From contig NC_088797.1 in assembly GCF_011386835.1 (NCBI RefSeq), positions 94,126,264-94,190,263 of the forward strand: a stretch of DNA of 64,000 nucleotides, written 5' to 3'. The notes below the pieces were generated by a model. That model saw nothing but the letters and a program-made list of their open reading frames with translations, had not been told where the DNA came from and ran no database searches. Position 1 is the first letter of the stretch. Each line of letters begins with the position of its first letter. Of the stretch, positions 44,301 through 57,253 are shown piece after piece. Source of the stretch: Chrysemys picta bellii. Its lineage: Eukaryota; Chordata; Testudines; Emydidae. The position numbers were made by a program, and so were the translations under genes.

Positions 44301-46104
44301 CTTTAAGATTCACTTATATCATGTTTTCAAGCTTTTCTCTGCAACCAGAAGGGCTAGAAATGTACTTTTTAAAACAATGAAAATTGAACTTCTTACATAG
44401 CCAGTTGTTTCCAGAAGCTGGGACCTCAAGTAAAACATCAACTATCACAAGACTTGTGATAAAATTGTGAGAGTTGGCAACACCGGGTTACGAATTCTGG
44501 TGTGTCATGTACAATTTACTTGTATTCTTAGCACTTAGATACCAAAGAGATAGGCTTCTTTGGAAAACCTAAGACAAAGAAAGACAATGCGAGTTCATGG
44601 CCCTAAAATATTATAATTCAACTATACGATCCATATGAGGTAAATATTTCTTCTTGCTGGGTTCCATTGAGGCAGGTAAAGAGAAGCAGAATTTGAGCAA
44701 TATTCCCTTTGCATTTGCTATTAGGGTTAGATAGCACATTGCGTTCTTCTCATGACTCATTCTGCTGCACAGGTCAGCCAAATTAATTCAGCCAAAGGAA
44801 GGTCTGTTTTAGTTTTAAATGCCACTGCAGGTCATGCAATGTTTGAAAAGAAGTAATGAAAAAAAAAGCGTTTTGATTTTTGAGGTACTGCTTAGTGTCT
44901 TCTGTTTGATTAACTGGGGTGTATTACAGAGGGCTATATTAATGCTCTTTAATATGAACCCCAAAGTGTGGAAAGGGGGGGTTATATTTTCAGGACTAGT
45001 GAACATACTCACCTTTGTTGGAATGCCGTTGTTTGTTCCAGTTTCTTTTGTACACTCTTCCCTTTGGACATTGGAAACATATTTCCTGTCAGCTCTGGAA
45101 TGGACAGTCTTTTATAAACCAAGTGGTTACATTTATTCTCTCCCCCCCCCCTTTTTTTTTTTTTTACAAGGTAGGAAAAGCAGTTCCACCAAAGCAGGAG
45201 AGAAGATAAGTTTATGTACGGACCTCTGTCTCTCAACTGTTGACTTCAGTGGGAGCTGGGGATATTCAGCATTACATAAGATTAATACAAAAATTCTTAG
45301 TGCTGATAGATAGAGATCAAAATGTATCATACTTAGAACTTGCATTGTCTGGCTGCCCTTCCATCTCCACCTGAAAGCTTAGCTGATGTAATGCCTGTCC
45401 AGTAACATCTTGATGAATTGTTCTAATTTGGCCTTTATGGAGGCATAGTTCCCGGCATCATAATTCATAACAGAACAAGAAACACTGGCAGAGGTTTCAG
45501 TTGCTGTGGGAGATGTAAGAATTGCTTGTCTGGGCCCATCATTTGAAATGTGGGGAGGAATTTGGGAAAGCAACCAGATGAATGCTTAATGCTGGTTGTG
45601 ACACTGAGCCAGAAAGGGTTAAGCAACCAGCAGGATAAGTAACCCAAGATCAACCTTAAAAAAAATATTAGAGAAGAATTGAAATGTTGAACAAGGCCAT
45701 TTCTTATAGATAGTTATCAAGGCCATGATAGATAGGCCAGAGTGTTTAAAATGCAAACCTGTATTGTAGAGAATTATAAGTAAATACTAATTATAGTTGC
45801 CTGTCTGAAATATTTATTGACCTGGTGGGTAATGTGTCCAATCTCTTGGCATTGATAGAATTTTATATACTGCGAATAAGATTTTAAATAATCCTCACCA
45901 TATTTGACTTGGCTGTCTGGATGGGAGCCCAGGGGATTGTTTAGGGGAGCTATATTTTAGCTTCTTGATAACTAGTACAGTATTGTAGAAGCTGTTTTGT
46001 TGCTGGCTTGGTGAATCTAATTATTGGAATAACCACCAGTTTTGGTGATTGTCTGCCCCATTCTTTGCAGTTTGCCCTGACTGAGCAATCTCAGTGAGGC
46101 CCCT

Positions 46105-46376
46105 CCAGACACTATGGTCACACTAGTCTATGCTTAAAATTTAGATTGAGCTAGCTGAGTTGCTCAGGGATGTGAAAAACTCACATCCTTGACTGCTGTA
46201 GTTAAACCAATCTAATCCCTAGTGTAGGCGTGGAATTCTTCCATTGACCCAGGGAGGTGGATTACCTAAGTCAGTGGAAAAACCCCTTCTGTCGATGTCG
46301 GAAGCGTCTATGTTATGATGCTACAGCAGTATAGCTTCAGTGCATCACTGTAGCACCCATAGTGTAGACATGCCCA
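46105..46376. mobile_element. probable miniature DNA transposon
   Basis: The right end CATAGTGTAGACATGCCC (about 46359-46376) matches the GTAGACATGCCC ends of the element at 55916-56084. The left end near CACTATGGTCACACTAGTCT is a poorer complement. No coding. Confidence 0.4.
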
Positions 46377-48016
46377 TGTCTTTCAAAACACTGGTAAAGG
46401 ATCTTTATCCTATGCTTTGATCTAGCCAAATTCTTAAACAATTGAGTAATCTTATTGAAGTCATTTGGTACCATAGTGGGATAGGTCTTGAAAAATCGGT
46501 TGTGGTTTGCTGAAATAGGGTGTCTAATCATTTTAACAAAGTTTTAGATCAAGAAAAAAAATTGGGATTAGTGAGAGATCCTATTTTTTTTTAAATGCTA
46601 AATTTGGTGTAAGAAATAAGTTTATGATTTACAAACTCCCAAAGACAATCCCATTTTATTGCAAATACTGAAGATGGGAGATAGCAAATACATGAAAGTT
46701 CACCTGGACTTAGTGAAAATGTTCTTTAAAAAAAAAAAGGAGACAATATGATCTAGTGGTTACAGTAAAGCACGTGGACCCATAAGGATTTTAATTTAAA
46801 TTCCAGCTAAATCATTCTCTAAGTGCAACTGGTTAAAAATTAGGATGGGGTGGGGGGATTTTTGTAACAAAATGTTTCCTTTTTATCAGAAAATTTAGAA
46901 ACTTAGAAACATTTTGACTAGCTCACACTGGAGAAATCATTTGGTTTCCTTGTGCCTCCAGCAGACAACTTAAAAAAATTAGTAAAAAGGGGACCACTCT
47001 GAAATTGACATTCATTTCCATATGTATAGGGTATGGGCATTTGAGTTATAAAATATATTTCTACTAAAAGAATATAAATGCACCCTTTGACACACATTTA
47101 CATGTTGGTCACTGGATTTATGCTTTTGGCATTATGTATACATTTGAAAGATTCTATGCCAGCAAATGCAATAGATCAGACATACTTCTTAATGTTTCGA
47201 CTCCACTAGTTGCCTAGCTCAATTAATATGAGCTACCTGGAATATTTCACTTTACGGTAATGATCATTTCCTTCCTGTTTTGTAGTAGTGGCAAAGGGCA
47301 CTTTTACATGTGAACAGCATTTATGTCTAAAAATGTCTGACCTTTTGTTATGACTATCACCGTGACAGAAAGGAGTGCATGAGAAAAGGCTTTTTTTTTC
47401 TTTTTCCATTTGTTTCCTTGGTGACTTTGATAGCAGTTTATGTCTTGTTGGTTTCGCTGTTTTGTTGATTGTTAGTTACACTTCCTGTCTCATGCATGCT
47501 CTCCTTTAGGCCTGGCAGCCTATGTATTTTTACCATTAATGCTGGCAGCAGAGTTGCTGCTGTTTCTGAGGTTGGGGGCAGAAATTATTTGTTCTTTTTG
47601 GCCTCTGCATGAAATTGGGGCATGACAGGAGACGAAAGAGTGGTCTATTGCTCCATCAAACCACTTCTTTGCGCCTCAGTGCGAGACTGAGAGCAATGGG
47701 AGCCAAGTGTTTGGGGGTAAAAATGGGAGCTCCCTTCTTCACTCCCCAAGTGCATCAAGCCAGGGAGCAACAGACACCTGGGATCCCTTCTCAGATCCCT
47801 CCATAGGGCTATGACCCAAAGGGAGCTCAGGGGGAGTTCTGCATTCCATAAGATTCCTCTGCAAGTTTCAGACAGGAGTTGGGAGGCTAGGAGGCTTTAC
47901 CGCAGTGTAGCTGCTGCTGAGGCTGGCAGAAGTTTGCTGAGAGGAGCAGGCCCAAACATGTTTATAGGAGTACCTCAGCTTGGCTCCCTCTTGCTTGTTG
48001 AAAGGACCCTCAAAGT

Positions 48017-48172
48017 TCCTGATCCTGCAAACACTCGGATGTGTTTGACTTTACTTATGTGAGTAATCTCATGGTACCTCACCAAACCACTTCTTCACTC
48101 CTCGTCTATGGCACTACTCCTGTGGAGAGAGTTAAGCACATGCATAAGAATTTGCAGAGCTGGGGCCTGGAG
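48017..48172. repeat. palindromic repeat copy
   Basis: CCTGATCCTGCAAACACTCG, then GACTTTACTTATGTGAGTAA on the left, against GAGTTAAGCACATGCATAAG, AATTTGCAGA and GGGGCC on the right. Long, decayed hairpin of a dispersed family. Confidence 0.5.
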
Positions 48173-49210
48173 CATAAACAAGAAAGCAGAAAATTCTCTT
48201 ATTTTAAAGAAATGGAATTTAAATTGGAATGTCAGGACATGCTTTTAAAAATAGAGTCTATCAGAGGTTTGTTTTTTTCCCAAAAGGATTAGTTTTAAAA
48301 GATTCAAGTTGTGTCCCTCTAGTGAAGATGTTTGTGAACTTAACTCATTATTGCAAATTTGTCTTTTATACATTTATCTTCTTTTAAATTTTAGTATTTT
48401 CAAAAGCATGATGAACAAATAAAAAAAATGACTTTGCTGAAATACGGAAGTTGCTGAAATTGTGGAAAATTTGTTTGTAGCATCCTATGTTGGCAAATAT
48501 AACTTAACTAGTGGAAATATTCTCCGAATTTAAGAAAAAAAGTGTTTTATGAGCACTAAGCATATCAGTGATAGTGTTTGTTGTAGCTTCTGAAAGTAAT
48601 TCTAAACTCTCCTGGAAAGTTTTATGTTGGGGGATAATTTGTGTACTTAGGAAAAATGTATGAAAAAATATCACCGTTTTCTAAAGAGGACAAGAGGAGG
48701 CAGATTTTTCCTCCCTTCAGTGTAGCCCACATGCAAAGAGATGAAGGACTAAAGGACATTATGATGTCATGGATGTTCATACAGTTAAGTGCTTTCATTT
48801 CTTTGTAGGCATATCTGCAGCTGCATTCTTTTTATAGTGCTTCATATGGGTCTGTCTTAATTAAATTTTTCATAATTGATCTGACCTGTATCGTTCTGTT
48901 AGCTTTAACAAAACTAATTCTGACAGGTTTTGAGATTGGGATTAAAAATATGTTCCAACTAGCAGAGGAACCATGAAGCAACTTGAATTCATACTAATGA
49001 TAATGTACAATCTGTTTTGACCAGTCAAGTTCCTATGATTTACATGTAGCAAACCAGTCAAGGATGATGTGAATTTTGTCCCCAATGCCAGTTTTTACTT
49101 ATCTTCCATAATCTACCATATGGTAGGCGGGGGCAAGAAATTGCACTAAAGATCACTCTGACAACATTATTTCAAATTCTAGTCCTCATCCTGTAACCCT
49201 TACCTACAAG

Positions 49211-49383
49211 TGGGGGAGGGACAGCTCAGTGGTTTGAGCATTGGCCTGCTAAACTCACGGTTATGAGTCCAATCCTTAAGAGGGCCACCTAGGGATCTGG
49301 GGCAAAATCAGTACTTGGTCCTGCTAGTGAAGGCAGCGAGCTGGACTAAATGACCTTTCAGGGTCCCTTCCAGTTCTATGAGA
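49211..49383 (+). mobile_element. tRNA-derived SINE with CR1-type tail
   Basis: The head is tRNA-like, with a pol III A box (CAGCTCAGTGG, 49222-49232) and a B box-like GGTTATGAGTCC (49259-49270). The tail (GAGCTGGACTAAATGACCTT, then GGGTCCCTTCCAGTTCTATG) copies a CR1 3' end, which lets the CR1 enzyme mobilise it. This design is that of the tortoise tRNA-derived SINE family. Not a functional tRNA gene. Confidence 0.88.
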
Positions 49384-49420
49384 TATACCTATATATGGAG
49401 ATATACCTATATATATTTAT
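49382..49420 (+). repeat. imperfect tandem repeat
   Basis: Unit GATATACCTATATATG(GA), about two copies, directly after the SINE tail. It may have grown from the SINE's terminal repeat. Confidence 0.6.
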
Positions 49421-49427
49421 TTATTTT

Positions 49428-49481
49428 AAGTACTCCTTGTTTTTTTTGCTGATACAAACTAACATGGCTACCACTCTGAAA
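49428..49481 (+). mobile_element. very short Penelope-like 3' end
   Basis: AAGTACTCCTTGTTTTTTTT, then GCTGATACAAACTAACATGG and CTACCACTCTGAAA: only the last 54 bases of the same Penelope family as at 42700-42753. It is an extreme 5' truncation. Confidence 0.75.
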
Positions 49482-52400
49482 TCAATGGGACTAGTTAGTT
49501 TCAGCAAGGTCAGCAGTCATGGCTGGAAGAGGTTTAAATTTATTCACTCATTATACCAATATTTATCTTTTGATAATCTGTTTTCTGTGGTTTTCTTATG
49601 TTCAAAGTAGCAGGAAGCAAAAGGCTAGAATTTTGAATGAAGTTCACTTTTTAAAACTGAACTTTGAGTTAAAAATGTTCTGTGTAATTTCTGTACAAAA
49701 GCAGCCAGAAACGTGGTGGATCTGACCTCCTGGGCATTCCCCACAAATGAGATGGAATCCCCTGGTGGCATAAAGCCACCACAGAGGTTCTTTGTCACCC
49801 CCTCAGCGTAGCCAGGGAACGGGGCAGTGGCCAGAGCGTTGCTGCACCTTGGTGATCTCAGCTGCTGGAATGGCCTCGTGGAGTCATAGGCAGCTGGACA
49901 CAATGTAGACGCTTCCTTACAGGTACAGGGAGCTGCAAAGGTGACTTAAAAGCTACCTTTGTCCCCTCCCCTCTCAGCTGCAGCTGGGGATCTGTAACAA
50001 GGTGTATGTTTTGGCAGAACTATGTATTTCTTTTGATGGACAATCACTCTCCTCTTATATTGTGCAGAAGCAAAAGTTAATGTCAAAGCCAAGTTTTATT
50101 TCTTTAGTAATGAACTCCCATATGGGGAAAGTTGTTTTCCATTTCACAGTAGTGGCATATATTAGATTTAAAAACACTCACTTTTGAATGCATTTTTCCT
50201 AGTCTTTTTGTGCTATTTTATCAACGATCAAAGGAATTTATTGGTGAAATAATGGCTTTCTCCCAAAAGATCTTTTCCATTGCTCGATTGTGGAGTGAAG
50301 TCAGAATGCTGACTTTGTGACCTATGGAAAGAGACTGTGATGTCATAAATAACCCACACTTATGACTTAATTGTAAAATGAAGCACACAAGGGGTTGAGT
50401 TGTGAATAGATCTGGGTGAATTATATACACTGAACAAATGATTTGATGAATGGGGTCCTATTTCTATTCATGAATTAACTGTAAACAGGCATTTTAAAAA
50501 TAAATTTGTTCATTGTCAGAAAGTATTTAAGAAATAGTTTATGAAAACCTCTGTGTTGCCTGGAAACTATTTGCCATAACTGTTGCTAGTTCACATAATA
50601 TTTCTGCTCCCTGTTGTATGGCTCTAAAACCCATAAGGAGGCTTCAGGATGTCTGTGCAAGAACTTCTGGTGCAAATAGTTGTGTGAATACATATTTACC
50701 GCACTTCCCCTGTCCAAAAACATTGTGAACAATATTCCTTGCACAGATGTTTACAAAGAGCCCCAGGAGCCCATGCCTCGGCCCATATTTGCTTGCCCTA
50801 AACTTCTCAGTATGCAGCTAAGTTGGCCAGACATGTGTGCTGCAGCCTTTCCTAGCAGATTGCTTTATGAGTCTATCAAAAATCTTGTACAAAATGTACT
50901 CCGGGTGCTTGGTATGTGATTTCCAAAGGCTCATAAGTCATTTCAGTCAACACCAAACTTCACCAGAACACTCCAAGGCACTTTTATTTCCATGCCAAAT
51001 TTTAACTTTCAGTGATTGAATGAGTGTGTAGAACTGTTTAAATAAAATACTGTAATACGTCCCAACTCTTTAAAGTGCGGATTTTTTTTCACTTTCCTTA
51101 TTATACTCCCAAAAAGCTGACCCATTTTTGATTAATCTTAAAAAATGAATACAGAACATTTGGTCAGAGACCAAGGTGCAAAAATTTCAGCCTGAATAGT
51201 GAATATTTCAGAAAGTTATGAACGACTAAAAACAGAGAGTTAGAATTTTAACCTACATGTAGTCTGTAGAATAGCATTTATGCTGACATGAAAAGTGCTA
51301 CAGTGAAATAAGTACATAATCCAAGAAAGACAGAAATGAACCTATAATGATATACTATAAATAAGAGCAGAGGACAGCTGCATTATTTCCTAGCATATAG
51401 CCAGTTAATAGGGGCAACATACTATAGATGAAGCAGTAACATAAGTTTAGAATAAAATATTATCATTCTTTCCATTTTTGGTTCAGAAAATATATATATT
51501 TACTTTTCCTTGCAGGAGTGTATACTGAAGGGTTACAAGTGATGCATGAGGAGTTTGGAGTAAATCATACTTGGACTATATTCAAAGGCTTTTCTGAGTA
51601 CACTTTTTATGATTATTACTGCTTATGGACTCAAACTATGTATACAGCAGACGCCACTTCAGTAAACCAGCGTTAAATGCAACCCGGCAAAACAAACAGA
51701 AAAGCTCATCTGGTGTTTGGATTAACTTCTGAAATTCGAAGGCTGTCTCTCTCCGTTGTTTTTCCTTTGAAATCTTTAATAAACAGAAATGATTTGTTTC
51801 ATCTTCTGTGATGGTCATGCTCATTTTTTAAAGCTTGCTTGATGCTATATGCACTAGTACAGTACTGTATCGTTTATCTTCTTGCACTGCTTGTGTGAAA
51901 GATGACTGGGGTCCACAAGTTCATGTTACAAAGACATTTCCACTGCTTTATATTCATATGCACATTAGATAGCCCTGCTCCAGAGTGGTGCTTCTCACAT
52001 CGGTGCATTTATAGTGCTCAGCACCTTTCAGAATCGGGCTCTTTATTATTTTCTTTCCCTTAAACAATATAGGAAGAACATTGTGCTGATTTTTTTCATT
52101 TCACTTTTTCTTTTCTAGAGCAAAATTCTGCTCTTGGATATTCATTGTGCATTTCTTATTTGATGTGCAGTTTTCTGTTGATACTCTCTACTTCCCACAC
52201 AAATCCTCTGTTGGTATTAACAAGAATTCCACATGAGGAATGAGATGATAAAACAACTATCCATAATGTGCATCTTGGAGCTAAATTTTGCCCTTAATGG
52301 AAACGTTCATTTATAGAAGGTTACATTGTAGGTCCAGCAGCAATGTATCATTTGTCTCTCTATGTATCATCCTCTCTTGCTGTCATTCATTCAGACTCTT

Positions 52401-52500
52401 CCTCAACCATCCTTCGGTGAATAATATCTTTTCTCTGTTTATTTCACACTGACTTTCAGCTTATTTGCTCTGATCATTAAGAAAGTGTGGGCAAAATCCT

Positions 52501-52564
52501 CAGCTGCTGTAAACTGACATAGCTACGTTGAAGTCAACAGGGCTATGCTGATTTACACCAGCTG
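52501..52564. repeat. palindromic repeat copy
   Basis: CAGCTGCTGTAAACTGACAT pairs with GCTGATTTACACCAGCTG across a centre at TTGAAGTCAA. A well-kept hairpin of the dispersed family. Confidence 0.65.
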
Positions 52565-53809
52565 AAGATCTGCTGCTTATCTCACACCAATATAAATCTG
52601 TAACTTTAGTCATTGGAAGATAGAGAAACCAACACGTTATTTAGTTATGAGAGTGAGAATGAATTATAAAATCCAAGCAGCTATAATTGAGCTATTTGTG
52701 CCTATTACTCTGGAGAAAGAAAGAGGAAAGAAGGAATGTGGTTCTGCCCACACCAGTCTTACACTGCCTTGGAGTTACTCCTGATTGGCACTGGTAAGCG
52801 AGAGGATGATCAGGCCTCAAGTGTTTGCTGGTATTATATATGCTTCCTCTATGAAAATTCTAACTTACCTACTGTAAGTTTAAAATAGCTTCCTGATTCT
52901 TCAACTGTATGAAAAAATATCCTTACACCACACAGTGAGCAACACTAGACATTCTCTATGTTTCCATTTCAGTTGCAGAACAATTGATCCTTCCCTAACG
53001 GAGGTGCTAGTTATATATGAATTCCTGCTTACTCAAGCTACTATATTAAGTTGTTTTAATTATTGATCATTCTGTGATGTTGACCTCTGATACATTTTAG
53101 CTGTACTATAGGTCTAAAAGACTAAACATTCTGGTTTTGCTAGGAGAGGCCCCAGCCACTTATATATAGTTTGGATAGAGGCGTGTGTGTGTGTGTATTT
53201 ACCCAACCTAATAAAGCACTTTTCCCATTATGCAGCGATTGATAAAAATGTTTACTTCATTTTCCTCCTGAGTTTTGGGTTCAAATGAGCCAGTAATTCA
53301 AAACAAAACTAAGATGAAACTGTGAAGTTTCACCTCATAACATTGTTGAAACTGAGAATTTGTATTTAACACAAAATCACAAACTAACCCATGTTTGTTA
53401 GTCTTTATGAACTGTTCAGGAAATAAAGTTTTCATGCTTCAATGCAAGTATTTCCTATGGCTTCATCCAGGAAATTCACCAATGTTATGATGATTTGCCC
53501 TTAAGATAGGGTAGATTAATACGGTTGTATTCTTTTGTTTCCAAAATATTTAGGGCTATTCATCATGTATATTGCTCTGGAATGAGAGTTGCCAATTCCA
53601 GAAGGTTGAAGCAAAGCAAAGATGGGCCTGAACTGACATCCAGCCTGTGAAGATCCCAGAATTTAAGCAAAGCTCAAATCCAAACCTAGATCCAAGATTT
53701 GCACTTATCCCTGTTCTGTAATGGGCCCAACTAAAACCCCTGGAACTGTGAATGTTTGGATCTGAACTTTGTAGCTCTGGTCCATCTCTAATCCAAATAA
53801 TAGAAAGTA

Positions 53810-53882
53810 CGGGCCTGAGCCCAATGCATTAAAGTCAATGGAAAGACTCTCAATGACTCCAAGGGGCTTTGGATCAGACCCT
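53810..53882. repeat. palindromic repeat copy
   Basis: GGGCCTGAGCCCAATGCATT, then AAAGTCAATGG, against CAATGACTCC and GGGGCTTTGGATCAGACCC. Confidence 0.65.
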
Positions 53883-54240
53883 GTTAGAGTTATGAGATAG
53901 AAATGGCAAGTGCAGCAGCGGGTTCAGTAGATCTTGTGATTTTAACCCCCTTGACCACAACCAGCATCTAATGCTCTGTTGTCTATACTACAAAGCTCAA
54001 AGAACATTTTAAAGAGATTTCAGACTTGAGAAGGGAAGTGAGAAATAGAGTCTGAGGGAAGTGGCTACAAGATACAAGGATACAAGACCTGTGCCTCTAG
54101 GTCGCCATTTTTTAATCCAACCAAGGGAAGCAGTAACCAAAAGCCATTACTATCCAATGGCCGTTTGATGCCTTGTATGTGGTGAATTGGACATTGCTGA
54201 ACAATTCCTAGAGAACAAGTATCTACATTAGAAAATCCAT

Positions 54241-54770
54241 AATCATAGAATCATAGAACTGGAAGGAACCTTGAGAGGTCATCTAGTCCAATCCCCTGCA
54301 CTCAAGGCAGGACTAAGTATTATCTAGACGATTCCTGACAGGTGTTTGTCCAACCTGCTCTTAAAAATGCCCACTGATGGAGATTCCACCACCTCCCTAG
54401 GCAATTTATTCCAGTGCTTAACCACTCTGACAGTTAGGAAGTTTTTCCTAATGTCCAACCTAAACTGCCCTTGCTACAATTTAAACCCATTGCTTCTTGT
54501 CCTATCCTCAGAGGTTAAGAAGAACAATTTTCTCCCTCCTCCTTGTAACAACCTTTTATGTACTTGAAAACTGTTATCATGTCCCCACTCAGTCTTCTCT
54601 TCTCCAGACTAAACAAACCCAATTTTTTCAATCTTCTCTCATAGCTCATGTTTTCTAGACCTCTAATCATTTTTGTTGCTCTTCTCTGGACTTTCTCCAA
54701 CTTGTCCACATCTTTCCTCAAATGTGCCCTACAGAACAGGACACAATACTCCAGCTTAGGCCCAAGGAGC
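54241..54770 (-). mobile_element. CR1 LINE, 5'-truncated
   Basis: The 3' end, with the tandem TCATAGAATCATAGAA at 54244-54259, lies on the left, so the element is on the minus strand. The 3' UTR (GGTCATCTAGTCCAATCCCC) is followed by C-terminal ORF2 coding. The truncation point is near 54770. Confidence 0.9.
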
Positions 54771-54772
54771 AC
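54515..54772 (-). pseudogene. CR1 ORF2 C-terminal fragment
   Basis: An 85-residue open piece reading [20 protein letters not shown], then [20 protein letters not shown] and [19 protein letters not shown]. This is the RT thumb and the C-terminal region of CR1 ORF2. No promoter and no upstream part, so it is a dead fragment. Confidence 0.85.
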
Positions 54773-55915
54773 CTATTCCATATAGAATGGAGTGGACTAT
54801 ATTGTTTGTGTTGCTGTGCCACAGTCTGGAGAGCCCTAGTGACTGAGGGAGACTACCCAGAAGCAGACATGCAATGCAAGTCCAGGACAAAATTAAAAAA
54901 GAAATAAGCATGGTTGGGATTTTCCTGGGGCCTAAGGGAGTTAGGCACCAGCTCCCACAGACTTTCTTTGGGAGTTGGGCACCAGTCTAAAATATCCATC
55001 AACACCAACCTATGCATTATTCAGAAAATCTTGAGCCAGATCCTAAATTGCCACAGAGCTCTACTCAGCACAGCAAGAGGGTGAGAAAAGTGACTGAGCC
55101 ATATTTGCATTCCCCCAATCCTTGAGGTCAGTTTGGTGACAAATGTAATTTAGAGCAGCCTCAGGACCTTAAATGCAGAACACTTTTACTATGCACCATC
55201 CTGCCCTGGCATGCTCCTGACCCTCACAAAGGGTTTGGGACAATGATGTAAAATGTCATGGCCACTTTCAGTCTGAGAATGAGTCAGAACTCAGACTATG
55301 TAATAATTTACTTCAAACTCAGATAAAAATCTGATTAAATAATACTATGGATAATAATGCCCGTCTGGTTTGAAATCTCATTCTGATCATACAGAATAGA
55401 ATCTATCTGGCACACCCCTCATGTTGCCTGCTATTGCAATTTAGTGCTTAACTGTGGGCCAACTCCTGAGCTGTGAGCCACCCTGTTTGCACTGTTCTGG
55501 TAGTGCAAAGGGGCCAGAAAGTAGATGGATTTAATTTACTGGAGATTCTGCTACACGGGGGGATCTATTGCAGGCAGGGAGTGCTGGAGTGTGCTGTTGT
55601 CTGGCAACACCCAACTGGCAAACATCCCTTTGGTGGGGAGAGTGTGTGTGTGTTACCCTATACTCTGTACTAAAACACATCAGGACTGGGGTTGGGGCTG
55701 GCGTGGAATTTGCTACAGGATCAGGGATCCACACCTGGCTCCTTAGGGGTTCCCCTTTAAGTGAGGATCAAACTCTGTTGGTGCGTCTGTGACTATGTTT
55801 TGTTTCTGGTCCCTCTTCAAGCCAGTAGAGAATAATCTGACAGTGTGAAAATCATCTAAACTTAAACTATTCACTTGTGTCTGCATCAAGTCCTGCAGTG
55901 GGCTTTGCTACCTTT
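54771..55915. other. non-coding interval
   Basis: No gene recognised. Several overlapping ORFs on both strands at 55473-55792 have no consistent family signal. Confidence 0.45.
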
Positions 55916-56084
55916 GAGTATGTCTACAATGCAATCAAGCACCCGTGGCTGGTCTGTGCCAGCTGACTTGGGCTTGATCCCCCCAACCTCCTCCAGCCTG
56001 AGCCCAAAAGTCTACACTGCAATTAAACAGCTCCTTAGCCTGAGCCCTGGTCAGTGGGTTTTTAACTGCAGTGTAGACATGCCC
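55916..56084. mobile_element. miniature inverted-repeat element with Harbinger-like ends
   Basis: The left end GAGTATGTCTACAATGCAAT is complementary to the right end, whose reverse complement reads GGGCATGTCTACACTGCAGT. The flanks are TTT on both sides (55913-55915 and 56085-56087), fitting a 3-bp duplication. There is also an internal inverted CCAGCCTGAGCCCA motif. No coding. Confidence 0.65.
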
Positions 56085-57201
56085 TTTATGTGCATGGGCT
56101 TGTTCTGATTAAGTTCTTTGTGGAAAACCCACATTCTGCACGTACAGTGCTGCAGGACAATGAGAACAGTATTTGCGCCAAGAGCAATATATCTGGAGAG
56201 ACGGGGGGCCTGGTGGTTAAGAGCTTTGTTAAAAGGCCTATGCTCTGTCATGTTGTGATTTGATGGTATTTAAACGTAGTATTAGGGGCAACCACTGATG
56301 TAGAGCACTCTGCTTTTCCGCCTCCCTCAATTCCCGTGTAATTGTCTAGCAGATTCTTTGGACATCATTGCCTTGAATGGCCAGCATTTTTTAACCCTAG
56401 GAAACAATAGAGTCAAAGCAGAAATACTATGTTCATGGTGGTCGTGGTAGCTTTGTAAATATGATATCCATATGTTCAATGGCAGCTTCAAGCCTATCGA
56501 TCTGGATTTCTGTTGTACTGTTTCTAAAGGCCTGATGAAGTTTTCATACAGGAGGACCAGTGATTTTTCTATGGCTGAGAGTTCCAGCCTAGCATAACCA
56601 TATAATTGCAACAAGATCTTCTGTGCTAGAGTTACTGGGTCAAATCCTGCTCTCCTGGAGTACCTCTGGATTTATGCCTATGTATATAATTGCAGACTTT
56701 CTCCTGGACATGCTTTCACATGTACCTACATGCAATAAAGTCAACAATGCTACAGTGTCTTTTGTTGTAAAGGAGGTTTTTACTTTACACCCACACTACT
56801 AAATGTTTCTTTCTGTGGATACACAAGCTAGTCTGGCATTCAGCCTCTGTCACTTAGTTTGTGGGTAACTATTGATTTTTGCCACTAGTCACACAAACTA
56901 GTTGTAAACTACTAATACATCCTAAACCCCCAAAGTTTTTCTGTAAAAAGAACCACTTAATTTGACTTGAGAAAGTGATGGATTTGCCAGTTAAACACGC
57001 CCCAAAGCTACAGAACATTACATGCACGTTATACCAGTCGAAGGCAGACAATGAGTAAAAAGTGCCATTTGAAAGAGGATAGGCTGATTCTGTGTCATTC
57101 ACTGATTTAACCCGAATTGGGGATCTTGAACTAAGAGAGTCACCAAGCATGCTAAAATAAGCAGGAAAAATACAATAGCAGAAAGACGTTGGGATTAAAG
57201 T
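56085..57201. other. non-coding interval
   Basis: No gene or clear repeat recognised. The ORF pair at 56327-57210 (minus) lacks domain signatures. Confidence 0.45.
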
Positions 57202-57253
57202 CTGGCTCAATTGAAGTCAATGGCAAAACTCCCACTGACCTCAATGGGGCCAG
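57202..57253. repeat. palindromic repeat copy
   Basis: CTGGCTCAATTGAAGTCAAT pairs with CTGACCTCAATGGGGCCAG. The best example of the family that is also at 16481 and 37066. Confidence 0.7.

Larger units (their letters stand above)
44301..49210. other. non-coding interval
   Basis: No gene recognised. Contains a C/T run (45139-45168), a probable miniature transposon at 46105-46376 and a palindromic repeat at 48017-48172. The 164-residue ORF at 44819-45313 spans the C/T run and has no domain signature. Confidence 0.5.
49482..54240. other. non-coding interval
   Basis: No gene recognised. A GC-rich stretch at about 49690-49990 stands out from the AT-rich surroundings and may be a repeat I cannot name. 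Palindromic repeats lie at 52501-52564 and 53810-53882, and a (GT)n run at about 53183-53200. Confidence 0.45.

Noticed and set aside
44819..45313. 164-residue plus-strand ORF with a membrane-like start
   Set aside because: It crosses the C/T homopolymer at 45139-45168 (Pro-Phe run), has no family motif, no splice context and no support on either side.
47609..48292. three successive ORFs suggesting exons
   Set aside because: They are in different frames without splice signals that join them sensibly, and the last ones cover a palindromic repeat.
49221..49295. possible tRNA gene
   Set aside because: A and B box-like motifs are present, but the sequence is a SINE head. There is no proper cloverleaf 3' half and the tail is CR1-derived.
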